A stretch of DNA of 64,000 nt from JABFRJ01 sp963847145 (GTDB taxonomy: Bacteria; Pseudomonadota; Alphaproteobacteria; Rhizobiales; Hyphomicrobiaceae): the NCBI GenBank assembly GCA_963847145.1, contig CAWJYN010000001.1:62001-126000 (forward strand), read 5' to 3'. A program made the translations under genes and the position numbers. Positions 18,044 through 28,323 of this stretch are shown piece after piece. The notes under the pieces are model-generated. The model saw nothing but the letters and a program-made list of their open reading frames with translations. It searched no databases and was not told the DNA's origin. Position 1 is the first letter of the stretch. The number at the start of each line of letters is the position of its first letter.

Positions 18044-18980
18044 GGGGAGATTTGGGACAGTCATCTTTGCGCCCGCACCGCGTCGTCACGGCCACCGGCA
18101 CGCCTTCAGCGAACAGTGGCTGTCCCCATTGAGGCCTTCTTTTGTGCGGGGCGGAAGAGGACGCGGTTCGGCGTCCGTCATCCGCCGCGGCTGGGCGAGA
18201 TGGGGCGCTGGACGGCGGATGTCGCGACGCTCATCCGCCCTACGGATTGCGCACGCCATCGTGGGTTTTGTTTTTGTGCCCGCGCAATAAACCTTAACAA
18301 CACCAATAGGTTGCAAAATCAGGCAGGTGTGTCAGTCTGGTGTCATCCCGACCAGCCGGGGCGGATCATGACCGTCGAAATCTGGGTTGGGCTGCTGTAA
18401 CGGCCGATTAGAACGCTGTGTTTGACGGCACGGCGTCACGGTTGGGCTGGACTGGGAGACCCCTACGGAGGGTTCGCCTGCAAGTGGCGTAAACGCCCCT
18501 CCACGCCCCAAGATCCCCGTGCACAGCCAAGACGCGCGGCGACGCCGCAGGACGGCCTGGGTTCGCAAGAGCTCTGCACCGTCCAACCGCTCCGCTCACC
18601 CGGAGCACAACACCTTCGGCGGCAACGCCGCGCGTCTTCCCCGGCGCTTTTGCTGGGTGTCTCATCACACCGGGTGCTGCGGCGCTGCGGCGTCGCCAGC
18701 CATTCCCGGCACCCATCCCAACTCAGTCATCGAAGGCACCGCATGAAACGGCTGCCTCTGAAGCGGCTGTCCCGAATTTTCCCGAATTTCCCGGCCCGAA
18801 TTTCCCAATAATGGCATTCCGCCTTGTAAAATTGAGGGTTTTTTGCGAGAGTCCGGTTTATTGAGCAGTTGCAGCATAACTATCTGGCCGGCTGGCCGGC
18901 CGGCATGGCTGCCGGTGGTGGCTGCAACACCCATGTCTGCCGCGTAGGCCTACCTCACACGATTTCTCGAGGGCTCCCCC
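18044..18980. other. long intergenic region, no supported gene
   Basis: About 940 bases between tlpA and the wax ester synthase gene. From the left: a palindromic repeat (18176-18242), a GC-rich block at about 18410-18720 with dense short inverted repeats, then an AT-richer leader with three copies of CCCGAATTT (18771, 18781, 18795) and a TGGCCGG cluster near 18883-18903. Frames on both strands look spurious. The GC-rich block might be a structured RNA or decayed repeat, but it could not be matched to tmRNA, RNase P RNA or 6S RNA. Confidence 0.5.
18176..18242. repeat. REP-like palindrome with GCGGATG/CATCCGC arms
   Basis: CGTCATCCGCCGCGG ... GCGGATGTCGCGACGCTCATCCGC ... CCTACGG; a hairpin-forming intergenic repeat of a third sequence type, not seen elsewhere in the window. 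Confidence 0.6.
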
Positions 18981-20930
18981 ATGATCCACCTCAGCGGCGT
19001 CGACGCTTCGTTCCTCCATCTTGAAACCCCGGAAATGCCGATGCATGTCGGCAGCCTCCACCTGCTAGACCTGCCGGCGGGCTACAAGGGCGATTTCTAC
19101 GAGGATGTTGTCAAACACGTCGGCAGCCGGCTGCATCTGGCGCAGATCTTCGAGCGGAAACTCGCGCAGATGCCGTTCGAGATGTCGAACCCGGTGTGGG
19201 TGGACGACGATGATGTCGATCTCGAATACCACATCCGCCGCGTGGTGTTGTCCAAGCCCGGCACCATGGAACAGCTTGAGGCCTACACGGGCCGTCTGCA
19301 TTCGTCGCTGCTCGACCGCTCACGGCCGCTGTGGGAAATGTATGTGTTCGAGGGGCTGCAGAGCGGGCAGGTTGCGCTCTATTCGAAGGTGCATCACGCA
19401 GCGGTCGATGGGCAAGCCGGCGTGGCGCTCGCCAAGGCGCTGTTCGACATCACGGCCGAGCCGCGCACCGTCAAGCCGCCGCGCGCCCGCCAGCGCTCCA
19501 ATCAGTATCAGCTTGGCGTCGCTGAACTGGCGACGGCTGCCATGCAGAACACCATGCAGCAGTACATCAAGCTGGTGACGACGCTGCCGAACGCCATGAG
19601 CGTGATGGCCAGCATGGCCATTCCGGCGATTACGAACATGACCAAGCTGCCGATGTTCTCGCTGCCGACGATGCTGCCCACGATGCTTCCGGGCATGATG
19701 CAGCAAGGCATGAAGCTGCCGACGGCGGCAGACATCACGGCGGGCATGGGCTTGCCAGCCGGCTTCGGGTTTGGCCCGCGCACGCCTTTGAATGTCTCGA
19801 TCACCAACCAGCGCGCGTTCGCGGGCCGCTCGATCTCGCTGGCTGATGCGAAAGCTGCCGCCAAGAAGGTTGGCGTGTCGCTCAATGACATTGTTATGGC
19901 GGCGTGTGCCGGTGCGCTGCGCCGCTATATGGCCGACATCAACGTGACGCTGGATCGCTCGATGACCGCGGCGATCCCGGTCAGCCTGCGTGAAGCCGGT
20001 AACACCGACCCGAACAACCAGGTCACCATGATGCTGGCGTCGCTGGCGACTGACGTGAAAGACCCGCTGGAGCGCCTCAAAGCCATCCATTTGTCCACCA
20101 CCGCCAGCAAGGAACTGACTGGCTCGTTCAAGGCGGCCATCCCGACCGATTTTCCGTCGTTCGGCGCACCCTGGATCATGACCTCGATCGCGACGTTGTT
20201 TGGCCGCTCCAAGTTGACCGACCAGATGCCGCCGATGGCCAACGTGGCGATCTCGAACGTGCCGGGCGTGCCCGTGGCGCTCTATATCGCGGGCGCCAAG
20301 ATGGCGACGTACTTCCCGGTGTCGATCCCGGCGCACGGCTGTGCGCTGAACATCACCGTACAGAGCTACAACGGCCAGCTGGACTACGGCCTGACGGCGT
20401 GCCGCCGTGCGCTGCCGGATGTGGCCGAGATCGCCGACGGCATTGTTGCGGCGCACGCCGAGTTGAACAAGCTGATCATGGCGCTGCCGGCGCCGGCGGC
20501 GAAAGCTGCAGCCGAGGCGCCAGCCGCTGCGGCCGTTGCCGCACGCGCGCCAGCGGCCGCGCTGCCATTGCCGGCAGCCGGTGGCAATCAGGTCCCCATG
20601 GCGCCGGTTTCCGCAGTCGCTGCCGCGCCAATGCCCGTGCCACTCAAAGTGACACTGAGTACCAATGGCAATGGTGCGCATCCGGTTCAGGCTGTGCGCC
20701 CGGCAGCCACGAAGAAGGCGCGTGCGCCGGCTGCAAAAGTACCAGTTGGCAAAGTTCAAGTTGGCAAAGCCTCTGCGGCGAAATCCAAGCCCAAGCGCGC
20801 GACCAACTCACCGCGCACCGCGGCGGTCGCAAAAGCCGCACCTGTAAAGAGCGAGCCGGCGAGACGGCTGGCGTTACCGGACATCTCGGTGTCCGCCAGC
20901 AAGGCCAAGTCGCAGACGAAGCGGCGCTGA
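18981..20930 (+). CDS. wax ester synthase / diacylglycerol acyltransferase (WS/DGAT) with basic tail
   Basis: 649 residues. Makes wax esters or triacylglycerol from acyl-CoA at the membrane/lipid-droplet surface. Entry motif LSGVDASFLHLETPEMPMHVG, catalytic HHAAVDG (His138, His139, Asp143), and C-terminal domain motifs such as AIPVSLREAGN and NVAISNVPG are all present. Two oddities: a Met/Pro-rich insert at about residues 206-265 (LPTMLPTMLPGMMQQGMKLP), and a 150-residue C-terminal extension that is first Ala/Pro-rich and then strongly basic (Lys/Ala/Pro repeats resembling histone-H1-like tails). Usual length is about 450-500 residues. The lipase-like gene follows after 129 bases. Family secure, role of the tail inferred. 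Confidence 0.9.
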   Translation: MIHLSGVDASFLHLETPEMPMHVGSLHLLDLPAGYKGDFYEDVVKHVGSRLHLAQIFERKLAQMPFEMSNPVWVDDDDVDLEYHIRRVVLSKPGTMEQLEAYTGRLHSSLLDRSRPLWEMYVFEGLQSGQVALYSKVHHAAVDGQAGVALAKALFDITAEPRTVKPPRARQRSNQYQLGVAELATAAMQNTMQQYIKLVTTLPNAMSVMASMAIPAITNMTKLPMFSLPTMLPTMLPGMMQQGMKLPTAADITAGMGLPAGFGFGPRTPLNVSITNQRAFAGRSISLADAKAAAKKVGVSLNDIVMAACAGALRRYMADINVTLDRSMTAAIPVSLREAGNTDPNNQVTMMLASLATDVKDPLERLKAIHLSTTASKELTGSFKAAIPTDFPSFGAPWIMTSIATLFGRSKLTDQMPPMANVAISNVPGVPVALYIAGAKMATYFPVSIPAHGCALNITVQSYNGQLDYGLTACRRALPDVAEIADGIVAAHAELNKLIMALPAPAAKAAAEAPAAAAVAARAPAAALPLPAAGGNQVPMAPVSAVAAAPMPVPLKVTLSTNGNGAHPVQAVRPAATKKARAPAAKVPVGKVQVGKASAAKSKPKRATNSPRTAAVAKAAPVKSEPARRLALPDISVSASKAKSQTKRR

Positions 20931-21059
20931 CAGGGCACTGAGGGAGCTGGCAACCGGCGATAAGGTCTTTAGTGTCGCCCGGGGTAGACGCAGCAGCCGG
21001 GCATTCCTACATTCAGTTGGACATGCGCTGGTACGCCCGGCGCTCACGTGGAGGGATCC

Positions 21060-21887
21060 ATGCCGCAGACCTCGGGGGCCACGGCCCGTACGCATGCGCC
21101 GCGTGACAGCAAGCTGAGGGCGCCCGGTGCGTTGCGGCTGGCGCTGGAAGCCCGCATGCCGTGGGAGCTGTGGATCAGCCTCATGGCGCTGCCGCTGCTG
21201 CACAGCCAGCCGCGCGGCGATGGCCATGCCGTGCTCGTGTTTCCGGGCCTTGCTGCTTCCGATCTGTCCACCGCACCGCTCCGCCGTTATCTGCGTGATC
21301 GCGGCTATGATGCGCGCGCCTGGGAACTTGGGCGCAATCTTGGTCCCGGCAACGGGACGCTGGAGGCCTGTCACGCCAAGATCCGGCAACTGCGCGCCGA
21401 GACCGGCCGCAAGGTCAGTCTCATTGGTTGGAGTTTGGGAGGTATCTATGCGCGCGAAACGGCCAAGCTGGCATCCAACGACGTGCGCCAGGTGATTACC
21501 TTGGGCACGCCGTTCGCCGGCCCGCCGAAGGCGACCAACGCCTGGCAGGTCTATGAGCTGGCCAGTGGCGAGCGCGTCGAAGACCGCGCGCATCACTATG
21601 ATCTGGCAACCGCGCCGCCAGTGCCGACGACGTCCATCTACAGCCGCACTGATGGCATCGTGGCGTGGCAGTGCAGCGTACAGGCGCCTGCTCAAGACAC
21701 CGAGAATATCGAAGTCGAAGCCAGCCACGTCGGCCTCGGCGTCAACCCGGCCGTACTCTATGCGATTGCCGACCGCCTCGCGCAGGCCGAAGGCCAGTGG
21801 GTGCCGTTCGACAAGTCTGGGCTGAAGCGGATGTTTTACGGCAATCCGGAGACCACGGATTGGTTCCCGAAGAGTTGTTTGGTGTGA
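21060..21887 (+). CDS. alpha/beta hydrolase, lipase-like
   Basis: 275 residues from ATG 21060 with GGAGGG close upstream. Nucleophile elbow GWSLGG (SLIGWSLGGIYARE), oxyanion region VFPGLAAS near residue 60, a later Asp (IYSRTDGIVAWQ) and His (ASHVGLGVNP) complete a plausible Ser-Asp-His triad. The PGAP1/lipase-like layout and position behind a WS/DGAT gene suggest that it acts on stored neutral lipid or remodels its acyl chains. No signal peptide, so it is probably cytosolic. Exact substrate unknown. Confidence 0.75.
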   Translation: MPQTSGATARTHAPRDSKLRAPGALRLALEARMPWELWISLMALPLLHSQPRGDGHAVLVFPGLAASDLSTAPLRRYLRDRGYDARAWELGRNLGPGNGTLEACHAKIRQLRAETGRKVSLIGWSLGGIYARETAKLASNDVRQVITLGTPFAGPPKATNAWQVYELASGERVEDRAHHYDLATAPPVPTTSIYSRTDGIVAWQCSVQAPAQDTENIEVEASHVGLGVNPAVLYAIADRLAQAEGQWVPFDKSGLKRMFYGNPETTDWFPKSCLV

Positions 21888-21894
21888 GCCGATA

Positions 21895-21975
21895 TGGGGA
21901 CAGGCATCCGAACGTCGCGGCGCAGTGGTTGGAAAAACGCACTAACGTTCGCCGCCGTTCAGGTGCCTGTCCCCA
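21895..21975. repeat. inverted repeat between convergent genes
   Basis: TGGGGACAGGCA (21895-21906) and TGCCTGTCCCCA (21964-21975) form a perfect 12-bp inverted repeat with further pairing inside (GAACG/CGTTC). Possibly a REP-type element or bidirectional terminator. Confidence 0.65.
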
Positions 21976-21996
21976 CCACAGGCTCGTACGGAATGC

Positions 21997-22284
21997 TCAG
22001 CCAAACGCGAAACTGAGCTGCACCGGCACTTGCTTTGAGCGGCGCTTGGGCTTTTTGCGGGCTGGTGGTTCGTCCGGCTCGTTGCGTCGCAAGCCCGCTG
22101 TTGCCGACCAGCCGACGACGTCGAAGCCGAGGTGGACGAGAATGTCGGAGGTCACGCGGGCCGCATGATCATGATCGGCAGCCGACCAAGCCTTGCGGCC
22201 AGCATTGCGCATGCGCCGGTTCGCGGCGTCTTCGCCCGCGTATCGCGCTAACTGCACAGCTTCTTTGTAAGACTTGACCCGCAC
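21997..22284 (-). CDS. hypothetical protein, basic C-terminus
   Basis: 95 residues, unrecognised. A helical N-terminal part (KEAVQLARYAGEDAANRRMRNAGRKAWSAADHDHAARVT) and a Lys/Arg-rich stretch (PARKKPKRRSKQ) before a short hydrophobic end. No signal or TM. Convergent with the lipase-like gene. Codon use is normal, so it is probably a real gene. Confidence 0.5.
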   Translation of the reverse strand: MRVKSYKEAVQLARYAGEDAANRRMRNAGRKAWSAADHDHAARVTSDILVHLGFDVVGWSATAGLRRNEPDEPPARKKPKRRSKQVPVQLSFAFG

Positions 22285-22383
22285 GAGTCGCGGCCTCCGG
22301 TTTTACGCAATCTGTAATACTAGCGTTCTGGGCGTCAAGCGGCGATTGTGCGCTGCGACGGTTATCTCCAGCGGCGGCAAGGC

Positions 22384-24033
22384 ATGACGAATCACCTGTA
22401 CTACGGCGATAATCTTGATGTGCTGCGCGAGCACATCAAGTCGGAGAGCGTCGACCTCGTGTATCTCGATCCGCCGTTTAATTCGAACGCCACCTACAAC
22501 GTGCTGTTTCGCGGGCCGTCGGGCGATCAGAGCCAAGCACAGATCGAGGCGTTCGAGGATACGTGGCACTGGAACAATCAGGCCGAGCGCGCCTTCGACG
22601 AGGTGATGCAGGGGCGCAACTCGGACGTCGCCGAGATGCTGCGGGCCATGCGCTCGTTCCTCAAAGACAACGACATGATGGCCTACCTGACGCACATGGC
22701 CGTGCGGCTGGTGGAACTGCATCGCGTGCTGAAGCCTACGGGTTCGATCTATCTCCACTGCGACCCAACCGCGAGCCATTATCTGAAGATTTTGATGGAC
22801 GCGGTGTTTTGGCGTGGAACATTATCAAAACGAAATTGCCTGGAAGAGAACAAGTGCTCAATTCCAGCGCCAAGCGGTTCGGGCCGGTCCACGACACCCT
22901 CCTGTTTTACTCAAAGACGAGCGAACTACGCTGGAACAAGCTTTATCAACCTTACGATCAATCTTACATCGACGCATTCTATACTGAAGATTGATAGTCG
23001 GATGGCAACCAGCGGCGCTGGCGCATCCGACTTGACGGAGCTGACAAGCGAACGGCGAGACGGGCAACCTCATGGCGGGGATTGAAATCACGGCGAAGGG
23101 CCTCATTGGTGGTATCCGCGACTGGACGTTTGAGGAAATATCGATGCAAAGGTAGGGAAGACCAATGGCCGGACGAAGCGGCGGAATAGCCGATGCTGAA
23201 ACGGTACCTGCATGAGATGCGGGCGGCCCGCGCAAGACGCCATGCAGACGATAAAACCATGCATAATTTGTCTGAACAGATCGTCTTGGCTATCCCACGC
23301 AAAAACCCGTCGCGCTGCTCGAACGCATCCTGTCCGCCTCGTCAAATCCCGGCGACGTGGTGCTCGATCCGTTCTGCGGTGCGGCACGACGGTGCACGCG
23401 GCGGAAAAGTTCGATCGGCAGTGGATCGGCATCGAGATCACGCACTTGTCCATCTCGCTGATCGAAAAGCGACTAAGGATGCTTTTCCCGGCATCACGTT
23501 CGACGTCCACGGCGCGCCGAAGGACCTCGAAGGCGCGCGCGATCTTTCCAACCGCGACAAGTATCAGTTCCAGTGGTGGGCGGTGTCGCTGGTCGATGCC
23601 GTGCCGTTCGGCGGCAAGAAAAAGGGCGCGGACGGCGGCATCGACGGCCACATCTTTTTCCGTTCCGGCGCGAAAACGACAGAGAAGGCTATCGTCTCTG
23701 TCAAAGGCGGCGGCGTTGGCGTCAAGGATGTGCGCGAACTGACGGCGGTCGTTGATCGCGAACGCGCGAAGATCGGAGTCTACATCTCGCTCGAGCCACA
23801 CACACGAGCCGATGAAAAGAGAAGCGGCTGGAGCCGGGCTTTACGACGGCCCGACCGGCAAGGTGCCGAAGATCCAACTCTTCACCATCGAAGAATTGTT
23901 CGCCGGCAAGAAACCGCAAATCCCGCTGATGGAGCGCGGCTTCAAGACCGCCGCTCGCGAAGAACGCGACGATCAGCGGAATCGAATCCGATTTCACACG
24001 GCTGTAAGGTTGGGTCAAGCGCGTATGCGTTGA
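22384..24033 (+). pseudogene. decayed DNA adenine methyltransferase-restriction endonuclease fusion
   Basis: Fragments in changing frames rebuild one large protein. N-terminal beta-class N6-adenine methyltransferase: NHLYYGDNLDVLRE, YLDPPFNSNATYN (motif IV DPPF), then QNEIAWKRTSA, KRFGPVHDTLLFYSK, GYPTQKPVALLERIL, DPFCGxGTTVHAAEK (AdoMet motif I) and IGIEITHLSISLIE. A C-terminal nuclease-like domain follows (QFQWWAVSLVDAVPFGGKKKGADGGIDG, ending FTIEELFAGKKPQIP). Breaks are visible near 22811, 22860, 23180 (TAG in GAA-TAG-CCG), 23287, 23370, 23470 and 23815. It was probably a stand-alone restriction-modification gene. Flanking genes are intact, so this looks like true decay rather than poor sequence alone. 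Confidence 0.8.
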
Positions 24034-24108
24034 TCGGTTGCGCCACGACCCAACATTCACGGGTGGGGCAAGTCATGTTGGGTCGCGCGCAAAGGCCTTG
24101 ACCCAACC
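24008..24108. repeat. nested inverted-repeat element, family C
   Basis: Outer arms GGTTGGGTCAAG (24008-24019) and CTTGACCCAACC (24097-24108), perfect 12 bp. Inner arms CGACCCAACAT (24046-24056) and ATGTTGGGTCG (24075-24085), perfect 11 bp. The same type occurs at 30261-30363. It overlaps the end of the decayed methyltransferase gene. Confidence 0.85.
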
Positions 24109-24121
24109 TACGAAGGACGCC

Positions 24122-25351
<1,230 letters not shown>

Positions 25352-25699
25352 GGCCTGCTCCTGACCGTGCCGCAATGAGCGCGGCGTTTCGTTCGTCCGG
25401 GGATAGTCGGCCCTAGCTCAATTTTCAACCAGGAATGCGCGATAAGGCACTTCCTTTCGCCGCACGTGCCGTCACACGCGGGGAGAAGGGAAGTGTGCTG
25501 CCACCTGTTTGCCACCATCGCTTCCAACTCGTGCCGCAATGGTCGGTTCTTTGGCAGGACGTGGGGGCGCACAACAGAACATTAACCAACCTCGGTTTAA
25601 GTCGAGATTGGTGTTTGGCCGGGAGAGCGCTTGTGCGCCCGTCCGCAGTCGTTGTCCGCCCGGTTGGGTGCCGCGTCACGCAAGTTCAGGTGGTGTTGC
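25352..25699. other. divergent intergenic region
   Basis: About 350 bases between the saccharopine-dehydrogenase-like gene and the first glucosaminidase-domain gene. It contains an AT-rich stretch with TTAACC and TTTAAG near 25583-25603 that could be a promoter zone. No gene or repeat recognised. Confidence 0.45.
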
Positions 25700-26988
25700 A
25701 TGCAGAGCCATAGGTTCGTATCCGCCGCAGTCCTAGCGGCTGTCTTGGTTGCCGGTGCCGCGCCTGCTGGCGCCGAGGGCCTGCCGGCCATAAAGATCAG
25801 CACCGCCAATGCGGTTGCAGCCTGCGCAACGCCCGGGCGCCTGCAAGCCTATCTCGAAGCGCGGAACCCCGCGCTGGATGCCCGCTTCAAGTCCATCGCC
25901 ATCGACTACATGCGCGAAGGCGAGGCGCTCGGCGTCCGCTGGGATACGGCGTTCTTCCACATGATTCTGGAAACAGGTCAGCTCAGCTTCAAGAATGGCA
26001 ATCGCGCCGGCGACGTGAAGCCCGCGCAGAATAACTTTGCGGGACTTGGTGCAACCGGCGGGGTGCCGGGTGAGAGTTTCCCGGACGTCACAACGGGCGT
26101 CCGCGCCCATCTGCAACACGTGCTGCTGTATGCCGGTGCGAAACTCGACAACCCCGTCGCCGAGCGGACCCGCAAAGTGCAGGAATGGGGTGTGCTGACG
26201 GACTGGCAGAAGGGCTTCAAACAGCCAATAACGTTTGCTGATCTCGCTGCAAAGTGGGCGCCGAAATCGAAGGCTTATGTGGAGAGTTTCGAGCAGGTTG
26301 CCGAGAAATTTACGGCTGACCACTGCAAGAAGCCTGACCCACATCCCGAGTATGTCGCAGCAGCCCGTGGCGCGGCCGGGGCGCAATTGGCCGCCGCAGT
26401 GCCGGCAGCACCGGAAGCCGCAGAGAAGGAGTTTCAGAGAAGGTTTCTGGGTCAACGCTCGCGCGTCAGGCCCCCGTGGTTGGTGATGGCGCCAAATCCG
26501 GGCTCGGCGTAGCGCCGGGGGTGAAGATCCTGAATGCACCAGCAGCTGCCACCGAAGCGCCAGTGGCCACTGAGACGCCCGCCGCGCAGCAGGCGCCCGC
26601 TGGCAAATCAGCCGCCAGTGCCGCGAAGCCCGCTGTCACTAAAGCTGCCGCTGTTGGCGCGATGCCAAAAGCCATGGCACCGCAGCCCGAGACCGCGCCG
26701 CACGTATCGCCCCAGACCATTCCTGCTGCACCTGCGGCCGCGCCAGCCGCGCCGGCATCGAAGTGCCGGGTATGGACCGCCAGCTACGGCGGCCAGCGCG
26801 CCGTTATCGTCAAATCGATGATCGATCAGGTCGCCAACTTTACCGTGCTTGATGTCAACGAAGGCCAGGAGGCACGCGAGGCCGAGGCCTTCATCGCTGC
26901 CTACGCCAAAGGTGGCACGCTGGCTGGCGAGTTCGCCAATCAGAACAAAGCACTCGAAAAAGCCTTTGAGCTCTGCCCCGAGGGCTGA
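25700..26988 (+). pseudogene. exported glucosaminidase-domain protein, copy 1, frameshifted
   Basis: ATG 25700. Signal peptide (AAVLAAVLVAGAAPAGAEG), a 170-residue glucosaminidase-type lysozyme domain (FKSIAIDYMREGEALGVRWDTAFFHMILETGQLSF ... QNNFAGLGATGG; Glu of ILETGQL the likely acid), an Ala/Pro-rich linker and a C-terminal domain (CRVWTASYGG ... FELCPEG). The frame breaks at about 26424-26435: the first frame runs to 26512 with unrelated residues, while the linker continues in a second frame from GVSEKVSGSTLARQAPVVGDG. One missing base (or two extra) explains it; restored length is about 429 residues. Tandem paralogue of the next gene. May be a sequencing artefact. Confidence 0.75.
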
Positions 26989-27030
26989 GTGTTTGACGTC
27001 CCCCAAGCCTGATGGCCGAGGAATATCTGT

Positions 27031-28101
27031 ATGACGCGTTGGGGACTAGGGCTTTCGATTGTCGCGGCCGTTGTATCGTGTGCGGCGGCGGGTACCGCCG
27101 AAGCCGCGCGACGCCGCAATGCTGCGCCCGTCAATCGTGGTCCCGAGACCCCCGAGATCCGACTGACGGCCATCAATATCGTACCGAAGTGTGTGACGCC
27201 GGAGCGGCTGATGGCGTTCGTGACCGCACAAAACGACAAGCTCGAACCGAAGTTCCAGACGATTGCGGCTGACTACAAGCGGCACGGCGATGCGTTGAAG
27301 ATCCGCTGGGATTTTGCGTTCTATCAGATGCTGCTCGAAACCAATTATCTTAAGTTCCGCCGTGGTGACGGCAACCCGGGCGATGTGAAACCGCGCCAGA
27401 ACAATTTTGCTGGTATCGGCGCCACCGGTGGCGGCGTGGCGGGTGACAGCTATCCCGATGTCTCGACCGGCGTGCTGGCCCAGATGCAGCACCTCGTGGC
27501 CTATTCCGGTGAGCGCGTCGATAACCCGGTTGCGCCGCGCACGCGCGAAGTCCAGGACGGCATTATCGCACAATCCAAACGTCTCGGCCGTGCCGTGCGC
27601 TTTGGCGATCTGACGCAGCGCTGGGCGGCGGACAGCCAGTATGCCCGGTCGATCGTTTCGGTGTCGGAGCGGTTTGCGTCAACGCACTGCAGTGGGCCGG
27701 AGCCGGTTGAAACACCAGTGGCGGCGGTGGTGGCGAAGCCATCACGCGGCACTGATCTGGCGCGCAAGGCAACCGCTGGCGAACCAACCAACGCGCGCGC
27801 GGCCCTCGGTGCCGCCGGTGGTGCAGCGGGCGGCGCTGTGGCGCGTCCCGCTGTCGTCGATAATCCGGGTTGCCAGGTGATGAGCGCCAGCTACGGCGGC
27901 GCCGTGACGCTGCTGATCCGCGCTGAGACACCGAAGGGCATCACGCTGACCGCGCTCGATGTGGACGGCGGCAACGAGCAGGGCCAGGCGCAGTCCTACA
28001 TCACCAGCCACGCCCCCGGCGGCAAAATCACGGGCCGCTTTAAGAACCGCGGCGAAGCGGTGGCGCACGCGTACGGCCTCTGCGACAGCGGCCGACCGTG
28101 A
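27031..28101 (+). CDS. exported glucosaminidase-domain protein, copy 2
   Basis: 356 residues, intact. Signal peptide (LGLSIVAAVVSCAAAGTAEAA), glucosaminidase-type domain (IAADYKRHGDALKIRWDFAFYQMLLETNYLKFRRGDGNPGDVKPRQNNFAGIGATGGG), a variable Ala-rich linker and a conserved C-terminal domain framed by two cysteines (CQVMSASYGG...YGLCDSG). Expected to cut peptidoglycan glycan strands in the periplasm or bind them. It lies 42 bases downstream of its tandem paralogue, with which it shares domain order, so the pair arose by duplication. The C-terminal domain is not one recognised here. Confidence 0.8.
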   Translation: MTRWGLGLSIVAAVVSCAAAGTAEAARRRNAAPVNRGPETPEIRLTAINIVPKCVTPERLMAFVTAQNDKLEPKFQTIAADYKRHGDALKIRWDFAFYQMLLETNYLKFRRGDGNPGDVKPRQNNFAGIGATGGGVAGDSYPDVSTGVLAQMQHLVAYSGERVDNPVAPRTREVQDGIIAQSKRLGRAVRFGDLTQRWAADSQYARSIVSVSERFASTHCSGPEPVETPVAAVVAKPSRGTDLARKATAGEPTNARAALGAAGGAAGGAVARPAVVDNPGCQVMSASYGGAVTLLIRAETPKGITLTALDVDGGNEQGQAQSYITSHAPGGKITGRFKNRGEAVAHAYGLCDSGRP

Positions 28102-28323
28102 GATCGGGGCGCGTGGGGCGTTCGTAAGGCGCAAGAGCATTGCAGCGTATTGCGGCGAGCCACAAGTGCGGTGCTGCAATTACGGAGCCGGGCCTTTGCC
28201 GCCGGCGTTGGGTTGCAACGCTTCCGGCTTGCCCCATCGCTTTGCCTCGCCTAGGGTCCGGCGCGTTTTCGAAAAAGGTCCGGCATGCCCGCACCCCTTC
28301 TCCCCCAAGGACATTGAGCCTCC

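Noticed and set aside
19320..20759. 479-residue reading frame on the minus strand
   Set aside because: It lies wholly antisense to the WS/DGAT gene, is Arg/His-rich as expected from the complement of GC-rich codons, and shows no domain.
25583..25603. Possible CtrA-binding site (TTAA ... TTAA) ahead of the first glucosaminidase gene
   Set aside because: The half-sites are 11 bases apart rather than the usual 7, so it does not fit the consensus.
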